Below are positions 26,801 to 38,399 of a DNA stretch of 64,000 bases, piece by piece. The DNA comes from Trichoplax adhaerens (taxonomy: Eukaryota; Placozoa; Uniplacotomia; Trichoplacea; Trichoplacidae), in assembly GCF_000150275.1 (NCBI RefSeq), contig NW_002060944.1, forward strand, positions 210,169 through 274,168, read 5' to 3'. Position 1 is the first letter of the stretch, and the number at the start of each line of letters is the position of its first letter. The notes below the pieces were generated by a model. It saw only the letters and a program-made list of their open reading frames with translations. It was not told where the DNA came from and did no database searches. Made by a program: the position numbers and the translations under genes.

Positions 26801-26830
26801 GCCGAGGCAGAAAGGAGAAGAAGCTGTCAT
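20882..26830 (-). CDS. CLCN7: CLC-7-type lysosomal H+/Cl- exchange transporter
   Basis: 27 exons (high to low): 26830-26798, 26613-26551, 26376-26323, 26098-26024, 25548-25416, 25320-25211, 25072-24992, 24857-24795, 24696-24613, 24527-24434, 24229-24165, 23966-23853, 23772-23718, 23631-23571, 23483-23330, 23244-23157, 23008-22878, 22812-22761, 22660-22533, 22435-22350, 22269-22224, 22132-22046, 21955-21854, 21723-21628, 21363-21283, 21175-21095, 20974-20882. These encode 769 residues, close to human ClC-7. Key motifs: GSGIPQ (161-166), GKEGP with the gating glutamate E205, [10 protein letters not shown] with the proton glutamate E272 (same spacing as in human ClC-7), [15 protein letters not shown], two C-terminal CBS domains and the MNPSPYTV segment. 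Both glutamates being present predicts 2Cl-/1H+ exchange in lysosomes. The match is closer to CLC-7 than CLC-6 ([20 protein letters not shown]). Exons 1-3 are the least certain. Confidence 0.93.
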
Positions 26831-28800
26831 GCTTCATCGTCACTTAATGAAATACGATAAATTTGTGGTCATTCAATATGATGATGAGTATGGATTAATA
26901 TTGTGTATTTGTTATCATTATACCTAGTACAATAATTAATTTATACATTATAATAAATACTAGTAGAACCCGCGTTTGTTCTACTTTGCTTACTGTATGC
27001 ACTTGTACTTTTTATTATACAATTGTCAGAATAGGAGCCATTTTTCCAATCACAACTTGAGCAACTCTGAGAAATCATATAAAGCTTGTCGGATTTTTCT
27101 AGAGTGGGGGTACAGGCTGTACAGTAATTGTAATGCAATATTTCTCAGCAGTGATACTAATGGTGTCTCCTCAGGTAGTGATGATGTTACATATATAATT
27201 AATCCTATTAAGATTTAAAGAGGTTCAAGTTCCTTCTCGAAATTTGCAAAATCTTGATACATTAAAATGGATATTTTACGTTTTATTCAATGGATGGGAA
27301 AGATTTGTCCTGTATGGAACGTGATGCAGTTGCGTTAGTATTGGATGCTTTTAATGAATTTTATCAATGGTCCAGTTCTTCTTTATTTTCCATTCCATAA
27401 GAATCAAGTGTATTCATGCTGAGGAGTACATCTGCGTATAAGTGTATGCGTTGATCGATCTCTTAAGTTTAGAAAACCAATTAAAAGCGCACAAGTGTTT
27501 TACTAGAAGTCCATCTTGTATAAGATATAACGACATTGCTTTACTCGAAGTAAATGATTCAAGTTGAACATAGAAATGTGTTTGCCTTATTCACTCCAAT
27601 TATGGGAAATAAGATACTAATATAGATCAAAGTAGCTCATACCTATGGCATGCTGTCAAAGAAGAGATGATGGCAATCACTTGACTCACAGTCAATACCA
27701 TAAAGTTTAGAAGCGTTTATTATCTCTGAATGTTTCTATCGATAAATGAATTAGATGCGTATGTACGCTCGTATATTCAAGAGTTTATTTTCCATGACAT
27801 TGATTGGACTGATGAAGGACATCAACCTGATGTTCTTTTCGCTATCATTTGAAATTTATAGTCGTTGATTCTACGGTCCATCAAGAAGTTTATTATTCGA
27901 TCAGACATGTGCGCTCAAGAGTTTTTATTCCATTCTACACTGTTGCGGTATGAATCGTTGGCCATGTCCTATTTGGCGTAATCATTTCAACTTCATTTTC
28001 AGATTTAGTATACTATCGATGAAAGGAAAGAATTATGAAGGACCAGTACAAGTTATCGTTGTAATCAGGTCTACGCTCGTATATCCATGGTGGAATAGGA
28101 TAGACAAAAATAATGTTCAAGCGATACTGGTCTTACCGACTAATTCACAGATTGAATCTAGGTACGATCCATAGCACCATCGTTCAATAACGATGCTATG
28201 ATCATTATAATCAAGTGTTTACGTTGATTTTTTAATTTTTATTTCATAGCATGGTTACTTGCGACTGGTAGAAAATAGCAAACTACTGTACCGTGGTGGA
28301 TAAAAAAGTATGTTGGCAAGAGAAAATTTTGTTTTCAAGTGGTCGATAGACAGAATCTGCAAGTGTATTTTCGATTTAATAGAAACAAAGTATTGGCAAT
28401 GTTGAACAAGATGATTCTCCTCTTCTCGTCCAGGATGCATGACCAAGTTGACTATTGCCTTGTCGATCGATCGATCGTATTGGTTCTTTATCGTAGATAC
28501 ACCAACAACAATAAACTATCCTCTATTGGTTTCATGTCAATGATATACAATCCTCTTGGATGTCTTAGATGCTCATTCGCCCCATCCATGCTTACTCCTA
28601 CCTAGCATAAAGATGGGATCCTACTGAAAAGACTCCAATTGCCTATCGACTGAATGGATCGTCATGGTAATGTTGTGATTGAAGTTGGACCCAACCAACC
28701 TTGCACTTGAAGTAAACTAGCTACGTCTCCTAGCGAGAGAAGATAGCAAATCACTTACGTTTTGAAGGTGAGAGTGCATTAAAGGAGATTGCTCGCCTCG
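26831..28800. other. Intergenic, possible decayed coding remnants
   Basis: Lies 5' of the CLC gene on its other side. Several short plus-strand frames read like protein for 20-40 residues (for example MDGKDLSCMERDAVALVLD near 27290-27350) but break with stops and do not link by splice sites I can defend. I recognise no family. A decayed mobile element is possible. Confidence 0.3.
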
Positions 28801-28944
28801 TTTCACATTCAATTTGACCATCTTGCTTGCTCTCTCTTAATGCTTGTCAACAATCATGGAGAAAATGGCTTTCCAAGGCTTCCGACATAGCTTGGCAAAT
28901 GGATGGAAAGATTGAAGGGGGGGGGCAGTCGTTCCTACGTCCTA

Positions 28945-28952
28945 TGACGTCA
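28945..28952. promoter_or_regulatory. CRE-type palindrome TGACGTCA
   Basis: A perfect cAMP-response-element consensus in a locally GC-richer stretch. Another TACGT word lies 10 bases before it and a G9 run at 28917-28925. It sits 1.7 kb upstream of MRPL12 and 2.1 kb upstream of the CLC gene, so it could serve either, or neither. Confidence 0.45.
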
Positions 28953-28978
28953 ACGATAGCGGGTCTGTGTCTCCAGTA

Positions 28979-29004
28979 GCACGTACGCGCTCGCGGTACG
29001 TGCT
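28979..29004. repeat. Perfect hairpin palindrome, 9-base arms
   Basis: AGCACGTAC and GTACGTGCT flank a GCGCTCGCG loop. It lies 27 bases after the CRE palindrome. Confidence 0.7.
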
Positions 29005-29548
29005 CACTGAGGGACGACAGTGCAGTAGAGTCAGAGCTGATCGAGTCAGACGCAGTACTGGTTTGCTGCTGCTTGCGCGTCAGTGTCTGCGAGGTGGAAA
29101 TCACGTGGTCTACGCGAGATTGAAGTGGAGTTCCCTACAGTACTGTGCGTACAGTACATTAGTGTTACACTATTGTACTGTACAGTACTGTAGAAGAAGG
29201 TCTTCCTTGGTCTTCTTGTCTGGTCTTTTTCTACTCTAGTAGTCGATGATACAAGGGATAACTTGACGAAGCACAATCTGTCCAGTTGTAAAAAAGAATT
29301 TCTACACTGTACAGGGTGTACGGAATGTGTTGCTACGAAAAAATGCTAAATTTCGTGTAAAACTAGGTACCCTGTACACTTATTTTGAAGGGTCTCAACT
29401 GTACAGTAGACTACACCAATACCGGTGTAACTTGGCAGACAGTAGTGTACAGTCTATTTGATACAGTATCAACTTCAAACACTGTAGCAAAACCTGAACA
29501 GTACGTACAGTACAGTAATACTGTACAGTATAGTGTACAGTGTACAGT

Positions 29549-29560
29549 CCGCCATTTTGG
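29549..29560 (-). promoter_or_regulatory. YY1/TISU-like box, copy 1
   Basis: CCGCCATTTTGG; its reverse complement CCAAAATGGCGG matches the YY1 / TISU-type consensus. Repeated at 29701-29712 and, with one change, 29845-29856. Binding is inferred from sequence only. Confidence 0.4.
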
Positions 29561-29700
29561 GTCCTGTATTCTACTGTACAGTACAGTGTACAGTCTACAG
29601 TATTTGGTACAGTATTAGCTTCAAACACTGTAGCAAAACCTACAGTATACTGTACAGTACAGTACAGTACTACAGTATACAGTAGTGTACAGTGTACAGT

Positions 29701-29712
29701 CCGCCATTTTGG
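29701..29712 (-). promoter_or_regulatory. YY1/TISU-like box, copy 2
   Basis: Identical CCGCCATTTTGG embedded at the same place in the second repeat unit. Confidence 0.4.
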
Positions 29713-29844
29713 GTCCTGTATTCTACAGTGTACAGTCTATGTGGTACAGTATCAACTTCAAACACTGTAGCAAAACCTGTACTGTACTACAGTGTACAGT
29801 ATATAGTGTACAGTACTGTGTATCGACGTACAGTACTGTAGAGT

Positions 29845-29856
29845 TCGCCATTTTGG
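29845..29856 (-). promoter_or_regulatory. YY1/TISU-like box, copy 3
   Basis: TTCGCCATTTTGG, one base different at the edge. The core CGCCATTTTGG is kept although the surrounding unit has diverged. Confidence 0.35.
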
Positions 29857-30059
29857 GCCCTGTACTCTACAGTGTACAGTGTACACTGTACAGTACCAAG
29901 AGAGAGTACGGAAGAACGACAGCTCCATGTGCTATACTGCTGGCACGACACTGGTCAGTACAGCTTACGCATACTGTACTGGAAAGTGCAGTCTGCAGCA
30001 AACGTCCAACCGGTCCACCCTACAGTACCCCATGTTGCATACTACAGTACACAGTAGAC

Positions 30060-30688
30060 TGGACTGGACTGGAATGGACTGTAGGAGGAAAGGCCAGTCC
30101 AAAAGCAATCACGTTGTGCAAGGACAGAAGGCTTCAAACAAAATGGTAGCCATGACCTCGTTGAGAAGAATTGCTCATTTTCTACCACAATCCTCATCGA
30201 TGTACAGGTTTGCTCAATCATATCATGAAACCATGCAATAACGTATTAATACTACTATTGCCAATCACCAATACGCTAATCATGATAACTTGATCGCATA
30301 CTACTTCAAGTCCAGCTAAAAGTCGTTTAATCGAGCACATTGCTGCTTTCAACGCCACCAACAATAACTCACCAGCGATCGACGTAAACCATAACTTATT
30401 CCATTCGATCATGCTAGTGGAGACTGCAATGATGAGTGCAATAGTTCACCACTACAACATAAGTGTACTGGTTATTACACAGTACTGTACAGACAGTAAT
30501 GTAATCTCTTTCGATCCACGAGCTACGCTCAAGTCATAGCACACGCAATAGCTGCTTCGACCTACGCAATCCACACCAATTGACGGAATTCAAATTGGTC
30601 TCGATCATATTTGACCACGACTGTCGGAAACGATGATAGCGGACTAATTGGATTCAATTCTACTAGTTATGACAGTGATTTCAGGATC
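30060..30688. other. MRPL12 upstream region
   Basis: Moderately GC-rich, with scattered TACAGTA words (30480-30500). No TATA box is evident. Presumed promoter region of MRPL12. Confidence 0.35.
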
Positions 30689-31782
30689 ATGGTGTCAGCG
30701 CCAATACTATTACAGTAGACAGTACAACGAGATCGACACATAATGTCTTCTTTTTGTTATCAACTTCCTTGCAATCATCCTATACAATACTGGACTGGAA
30801 CGTCATGACTGCTATGGCTAGTTTTATTCAATCAAAGTGAAATTGATCCGCCTTGAAGCTAACGTAGGAATCATTTCTATTCATTTAGGGTACTTGCACA
30901 AAGAGCACCCAATGCTTGTATTATAGTAGCCTCGAGGAATTGCCAAACGATGCCTAAACCATCGGCGGATGATCAGCCAAAAGAATATCCAGAAAAGATT
31001 GTTAATATAGTCGATAATATCTCGCAATTGACGATATTAGAAGTGGCCGATCTCAACGAATTATTAAAGGTACATGGTTAAATAAGTAAAAAACGTGTAG
31101 TAAAGACCCTAAACCATAACTCTATCCGTGAACGTAATCATCGCTGAGTAAAATGTTATTTTATCAAAACTCCATAGGCCCGCCTGAATATCAGCGATGC
31201 ACCGATGGCAATGGCTGCTATGCCACAAGCTGCACCAGCTGCTTCGGTATGTTCTATCTCGACTTGACGTCGATGCTTAGTATAACTTTAATGTATCACA
31301 TCATGACTTCCCAAGGGATATGTATATACATACACGTATACTCGTATATTACATCAAAATCAGTAATATTCCTTTCAATCATTTCTACAGCAAGAACCTG
31401 CTGAAGAGGAGGAAGTACAGACTGAATTTACTGTCAAATTAATGAAATTTGATGATGCCTCAAAAGTTAAACTAATTAAGGAAATTAAAGCTCTAGTCGA
31501 TGGAATGAATTTAGTCCAGGTATGACATACTCTTCCTTAGTATTATTAAATAGCCCTCGAAGGTATATGTGTTCTATCTTACGCAGTACACGGTCATTAT
31601 ATAATCATAGCATTCCCTTTTATACAATCCTGCTGACCTACCATTCGCATTGTATTCATTGTTAGGCCAAAAAATTTGTCGAAAGCACACCTCAAGTAAT
31701 CAAGAAAAACATTTCCAAGGAAGAAGCAGAGCAGCTGAAAAAGACTTTAGAAACTGCTGGTGGAAGCATTGTCATCGAATAA
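30689..31782 (+). CDS. MRPL12: Mitochondrial ribosomal protein L7/L12
   Basis: Five exons: 30689-30714, 30889-31069, 31178-31246, 31391-31519, 31666-31782, about 173 residues. After a basic, hydroxyl-containing presequence (mitochondrial import), PKEYPEKI starts the N-terminal dimerisation domain (NISQLTILEVADLNELLK). Next come an alanine/methionine-rich hinge (APMAMAAMPQAAPAA) and the C-terminal factor-binding domain. That domain has EFTVKLM, KVKLIKEIK, the GMNLVQAKKFVE region and a final GGSIVIE. Exons 2-5 are certain. Exon 1 was chosen because its phase-2 donor joins the phase of exon 2 and gives a presequence-like start, so it is only probable. The protein is the ribosomal stalk that recruits translation GTPases in mitochondria. 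It lies tail-to-tail with POLR3E. Confidence 0.92.
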
Positions 31783-32723
31783 TGTCATACACACTACGCG
31801 TTCATAGATAGGCTTAGTGTGATATACTAGCAGATATAAACTGTTATCTTGTATTTATCGAAATTTATTATGCTAAATCAATTTTATAAACTGACTAGAT
31901 TTTCATCCATAACTGTACTGCTCTAATTTTTAACATCAAATGGCTACATACATTTGCTGCACAAATTTCTTATGGAGGCTGAAATGCGTTCATTACTATG
32001 GATTATATACAGAGGGATATGTTGCTGCATAGTGAGACTGTATCATGCATGCAATTTTTCTACATCATCACTTCATGCTTTACTTTTTTTTCCATTTTCA
32101 ACTATCCATAAATACGCCGTTGTATGATGTGTCGATTGCTGATTGTCAATCCATCGGATATGCAATAAATATCCAAACCAACCATTTGGTTATTGCATCG
32201 AGTGCTTGCATAAAAATATTTTAATAACGATCCAACACAACATCATTGCAAAGGTATTATAATCTTTCAGTTTTTACTACACTTCACTTTAGTAAAAAAT
32301 TGACATGCATTGATTTACGTTCAGTACGTACAGTACATTCATCATCCTGAAGTTTGTCGACAGTCAATAAATTAGCTGATTTACTAGAAAATCACTCAAG
32401 TTATACAAAAAAATTTTCAAAAACATCTGGAAATTGCATTTACAATATAGACGATGTCAATCTATGAGTCTATGACTGCTTCAGTCATTTAGGAGTCCAA
32501 CACAGCTACAATGTATTGTCGAGCATCTTTAAATATAAAACATTACTTAAATTCAAGTCACAGTCCTGCTTTCAACCTAATGCACTACCCGTATAATAGC
32601 ATATTTAACCCATCAATCATTGAAGCAAGCCGGGGACAAAAATGACGTAAATTGTCCGTTTAGCTATACCTATGCGACAGCGACATTCATCGTCCAATCA
32701 GACAAGCCATCAAATTGGTAATA
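31783..32723. other. Tail-to-tail spacer between MRPL12 and POLR3E
   Basis: Shared 3' region of two convergent genes. AATAAA occurs on the plus strand at about 32164, rather far from the MRPL12 stop. No gene seen. Confidence 0.4.
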
Positions 32724-35700
32724 TTAATGTTGTAGTGGATTAAGGAACCACATACTGCCTTTATTAGCACAGACGTCCTACAGAATATTATAGATGAAAT
32801 CGTAACATGATTAACATTAATTCAATAGTCTATTAATAAGCATAAGTTCTGCTAATTCCATACTAAAAAAATGACATACCTTCACAATCTTTAGATATTG
32901 CTTATCATTTGGTGCTTCGCCAGTTTTTTCAACCATAGCTAAGACAATCTCCCTGCGGCGTAGTTTAGCCTTGTCTTTAAATAGATCTAGCAACACTTCT
33001 CTATACTAGAGGCATTTAGAAAGATTTCATATTCATTTAAACTACCGTGATTTAATTATTAACCAACAATACCCGTCTCATTGAATGTTATAATTGAAGG
33101 ATGTTTAAAAGTAAAACGCTGAATTATAAATACACAATAGTACAAGTATACAAACGTGATAATCTAAAGTCATTCATTTACCTTATCATTAGTTTCATTT
33201 AATTTCCGTTTAACATATAACTTTGAGGGTGTTTCATTTGGTGATAAAGGCTAATATGCGATATTGATAGTAAGTACGACGATAATTAGTGATAATGGTG
33301 TATGACATGAAATTTATCATATAATCTACGTAGGAAAGTAAGAAGATCATTATATTCTACCTGATGTTCTAGTTCTGTCACTCCAATTTCTTTTAAACAT
33401 CTCTTTAACGTATTGTCGGAAACTCCTTTTGCCATAATATGATCCTCCTTTAAAGCTGTATTCAACATCATTCAAAATGAATCTTACTGGACGTGTCTTG
33501 TGTAAGATTTCGGCTTATCTTAGACAGGATTATCGACAAAAAATGATTCATACTAACTTCCTTGGTAAAGTAATAACCGTCTTTTTAGTGTTTCTAAGCT
33601 ATAAATTGAACGATCAAAGATTTCGCATAACCAGTTCTTTACAACAACGATTAATTCATCTGGTACAGCTGAAGTATTGTTATTGTCATCATTTTCCGCC
33701 TGCTTAAGCTCGTTCATACGATCAGTTGTCTCTGCTACAGATTCGTCCACATCCATTGGCTCATCCTTAATTTTGATATCATCGCTACTGTTAAAATTAC
33801 TTTGCTGAGCTATTGCCCCATCGGGAACGTTAATTTTAATCTTGCTGTTACTTGGGCCGTCAACAGAACTAGAGTTTGCATTTACATGTTTCGCAGCAAG
33901 TTTTTTAGCCATTTTAATACGTTCTTGGCCAGATATGATTGCCTTATCTTTACCCATCACCGGTTTTTTATCTTGTACTGTCTCTGACTGGACCCCAGTC
34001 GGTTGAGTAGGTAATTTTAACCTTAATTTTAGTCTGTTAAACATAAAATAGAACATAATAAATGGGAAGTTACTAGCGTTATACACAAAATATAATATAT
34101 GAAATTTATTACGCCAATTGTCTACAGCTTACTGCTGGTATTTCTTTTCCCAGTATTGTACCTGTCGCTGAGCTACATCAGGATACCTATTAAATTACAT
34201 TGTAAAAATTACATATGGATTACAGTAAGGCTAGCGATAAGTTATCAATAGTGCCTCATGCGTTACCTTTCAATAAATTGATAATCGTACGGCAGGCAAA
34301 ATTCCCAACCTTTTGTGACACGAAGAAGGGCTACTTGCGTCATGATTTCTTTCAAATCCTCGCTAGGTAGCTGACGAGCATATTACACGGAAGTTTTACT
34401 TTCAAGCACTAAACTTCTTTGACTTTGTTATGCGAATATATTACTATGACTATGCATACAATACTGTACAATCTAGTAATGTATCACGCAGACTGTGTAC
34501 CTTAACTACCATAGATATTTCTTTCCTGCTGGTTATACGAGTTTGTGTAAACTTCCATAACTGCCACAAGATACATTGCGATATTAGTAAACAACTATAC
34601 TCGAGTACGTAAGAGCATAATAACACAATTTGTGAGGCATTTCATTGAATTTACATCAACGAAATAAATCTCAACATAAAATCAGAGGAATACAATACAT
34701 ACCAGATAATCTCGAGCCAAGCACAACATATCAGACGGGATACCAGTAATTGGGCTAGTAGTTCCTTTTGGATAGAGCAGTTCACTAATTCGTTTAAATT
34801 TTTAAAATCATATTTAGTCATTTCATTTATCACATCAATTAGAGTGCTAAATCGTAAATAGCCATATTAATTCTATAAATCAAGACTGAACCTTTTAACT
34901 ATCCAACACCCTTGTACCAGAACTGCAACTTGTTGCAAATATTGAATAATGGCCGTATCATCGATATCAGAAGGCTTTGAAAGGATAGTGCCAAGCTGGC
35001 TGAACTGCATTGCTTTCGCTTTTATATTAGTGCATGAAATTTAGAAAGGAAAGTTTAAAAATTTTTGCTGAGCAAATAAATACCATATTGCAGTCTTTAA
35101 CATACCACTGAGAAGAATCGATTTAATCTGTTCTGGTAAGCTCATTGTTTTCAATTGTGTAATGGACAAGATATTTTCGGGATTAACCGAGACACTATGA
35201 CGAAATAACATAGCAAAAATATTGCAGGACATTTTGAGAAATATGATTGCATGATTATAAGAGTGCCAATATTAGATTGCTATTTTTACCTAACTTCCGC
35301 TGGAGGAGGCGGCATTAACGCATCCAAATAGCCTCTACGATGAAACATTGTGCATACAAATCTTTACATTTATACATCACTAACCAAGATTTTAAAAGAA
35401 AAGATAATCATGTACCTATACGCAATAATGCAAAACTTACTTGGCAGATATACCGTAATCACATGTAATCTCATCCATATTTCCATTAGTTAATAACTCT
35501 CTTTCCACAGTGGCCCTGGTATCATCTCGACCCACAAACTCTGCTTCAATCCATTGTTCTTCAGCATTCTTCTTTTCAAGATATGCGTGAGAGCTAATTC
35601 GATAGGCCTTGGCTTGATCAGACTCAGGGACAGCATATCGAACCTAAGAATTGGCGAATAATGCAAATATGAAATATAATGATTGCTAAATGCTCTTAGG

Positions 35701-38194
35701 TAATCAAATAGTATGATTTAAAAATGAACATACAGTAACCGGTTTAATGTCTTCCTCTTCTTCGGAATCTGATTTTACAATGCCGCTATTGCTATTATCT
35801 AATTTTCCTGTACCGTTCGCACTTTCTGCCATATTAATATAATCAAAACTAGGCCGTAACTGAAGCATAGCTTGCACAGGAGTTACATGTAAAGCATCTA
35901 AGTATTAAAAAAATAGAAAAGTCTTACTTGTTGATTTAAATCTTGATGCAAGGTACAACATAATCGGCCTTTTGATGTTATTACAAACAACTTTAAGTAA
36001 TCTATGCAACGAAATAAACACTTACTATTTTTCATAATCCCTACAGCATAACGATCATTATTTTCTGCCTTCATAGAAGCTAGCACCTGCTTATCCATGA
36101 CAGAACTGTAAAATAAAGTTAACCTATTACAATAGATCAACATGACAATGCCGCGCTAGCTACCGTAGGACCTGTCTTAATCTACATCACGCAATTACTA
36201 TTATCTAAGGACAAATTAATTGTACGAAATGAATTAATTTTAGACCAATAGACAATCATACTCATCCTAAATACCAATGCTATACTTGTGTTAATCGAAT
36301 AGTAAATATGCAATAACAAGATACTTATTTAACTAAAAAGGTTACAACCTATTATAAAAAGTCTGATTGTTTCCTTTTAGAGAGTTGGATTCATTGACCG
36401 CTCGAGCCATATCTTCACCTTTATTTGTACAGTAATTTTTTTCAGTATCGACCGCTACTTCTAGTTCAACCTATAACAAGTTTCATTAACGAGACAATGA
36501 GTTAAGCTTTGGATATTAGAATCGTGGTCAAGGCCAAAGCCTACTTACCTTTTGCTGTTTTGGCTTGATACGAGCTTTCATGCATGATGTGTCAGCGTAA
36601 GGCATCCGAGTGGACCTTACCGGATACTAGAATGGATAATATTCAATTACAACGAATAATTTTCAGTTGAGTTCCTAAAAACCTGTTCTAATAAACTATC
36701 ATAGCAAAACGTAAATTGGTGGTTTCACGTCGATTCTAATTACCATAGTAGAGTATCATGGATTAGTAAGTAGTGCAGAAAGGCATGCATTGCTCTACAT
36801 CGTACAGTATTATGTTTACAAAAAATGATTTGTGAATACTTTAAGACGATCATTCGAGTCGAAATTTTAATTCATTGTGCTGGTGATCAGCAAATATTTT
36901 GCTGATTTCGCCAACAAGTAAATTGATTATAAGCAAGATGGAGTTTTATCTAACAGAGCCTTAAATGACTGTTAAAAGCGATCGTAAAGGACGATAACTT
37001 ATTATGTGAAACAGATTATAAGAATTTCATCTATACTTAAATGACTGGTGCTCTATTTTGTTGTAAGCCAAGCAAGTCGTTGCATTAGCTAACACGTTGT
37101 ACTGCAACCACGATTACGAGCAACTCCCAAATTTACAAACGGCTACCATATTCACAGCCACAAAGGATAGGATAGAATGTATTTCACGTTCTGTATCGTT
37201 CAAAATTGATAGTCAACGAGTATACTTTACTGCGATCGTCATTAAAATAATGCATAACATAAAATTAATCGGGCTGGCCAAGTATCATTTCAGTTCAAAG
37301 TTCTACAATAATTATGAATGCATCGCGGCCTATTTTTAATATTGTGCAGGTTTAACAAGTATTAACTTGCACGATAATGGAATATTTCACTTTGTCGTCA
37401 AATCGTGTAGAAAGATATACATATTAAGAAAATACTAGCTTTGCTACAAGTATGAATTCATCATTGGTATCCACTTATCATATAGAATATTGCAATACCT
37501 CAATGGACATGATTTCTAGTGGAAATATTGTCAAACAGGTGAATGCTATACCGTATTCGAGTCTCTAGGCTTGTCAATCCGGCATTGACTGGAGTAATGA
37601 TGGAGATTACTCTTCAATACAAGTCGACAACTAAATTTCATTAATATGTTGCCCGTGTGGACAGAAATCTGATTAGCCTATCATCCCTCCATGGTTGGTG
37701 TACTACTTTTCCAGGCTCTTGTTAATGCTACAGTAGAAGATTATTAACTCAAGTCTGCAATGACAAGGAATGAAGACTCCACAACGTCAGGAATGAATTG
37801 AACGGGATAACTCATCATCCTTCCATTGTAGTATTCTATTCATTAATAATCATGCTAGCAGACTTTATCGATACTAATCAAGATCTGTCTTCATGATATT
37901 ATTAACAGGCTCATTTCATTACAGCTATCAGCTTACCATCATCAGGTATAAATTATCCTTTAAATGATGAGACAAGTAGACGTCGATCTATGAAGAAAAG
38001 CACAACATGAACTTTATTCTTATTCATGTTCACAATTAATAAGCTTTCATTGCCTTTCAAGAACTTTTCCATGATAGTAGTATCTAGATTAACTAGTAGG
38101 ATGATGGAAAAAGTCAATTTTATACCTCTTTAACAACAGGATCGTCTTCATCGCTGCTCTCACTCGAGTTATGGCCACTTTCTTGCTCAGCCAT
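32724..38194 (-). CDS. POLR3E: DNA-directed RNA polymerase III subunit RPC5
   Basis: Twenty exons (high to low): 38194-38126, 37987-37937, 36626-36549, 36470-36349, 36105-36026, 35897-35734, 35643-35441, 35334-35290, 35194-35106, 35018-34892, 34784-34703, 34560-34501, 34370-34267, 34186-34133, 34033-33558, 33455-33361, 33250-33182, 33118-33064, 32998-32880, 32777-32724; 731 residues (human about 708). Landmarks in order: acidic start ending DDPVVKE, IDVYLS, ARIKPKQQK, MDKQ, HVTPVQAMLQLRPSFDYI, LMPPPPAEV, SLPEQIKSIL, LVQGCWIVK, LWKFTQTR, GWEFCLPYDYQFIERYPD and a low-complexity acidic linker with the IKDEPMD motif. A C-terminal winged-helix region ends MWFLNPLQH. RPC5 pairs with RPC4 in the TFIIF-like subcomplex of Pol III. 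Exon 19 uses an AGAG acceptor chosen by phase. The start codon context CCAAAATGGCTG is TISU-like. Confidence 0.93.
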
Positions 38195-38196
38195 TT
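38182..38196 (-). promoter_or_regulatory. TISU/YY1-like start-codon context of POLR3E
   Basis: The initiator reads CAAAATGGCTGAG on the minus strand, close to the TISU consensus, in which a YY1 site overlaps the ATG of genes with short leaders. Confidence 0.35.
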
Positions 38197-38399
38197 TGGA
38201 TTCGTTTACTGTTACGCATGCGTTAAATGTCTGTGCTAGTTTTACCACTTGCAAATATATAACTGAATGAACCAATACTTGCAGCTGTATAGGGTATCGT
38301 ACAGTTGTAACGTGAGTCCAAATTGTTTAACGCTATATTACAATGGGGTTCCACCCGGAGAAGGTTATGGTTTGGGTAGCGATAGTTCAGCTTCTACAT

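Larger units (their letters stand above)
29130..29895. repeat. TGTACAGTA palindrome-rich cluster with about 142-base higher-order unit
   Basis: Dense overlapping GTACAGTAC/TGTACAGT words, self-complementary at several phases. Superimposed are three copies of a larger unit. TTCAAACACTGTAGCAAAAC lies near 29473, 29619 and 29757, each followed by a variable GTACAGT run and then a CCATTTTGGGTCCTGTA-type box (29549, 29701, 29845). Open frames on both strands here are by-products of the repeat. Confidence 0.85.

Noticed and set aside
29385-30241. Several overlapping ORFs of 60-154 codons on both strands
   Set aside because: Produced by the GTACAGT repeats, whose words lack stops in some frames; residues are monotonous (TVQYS-type).
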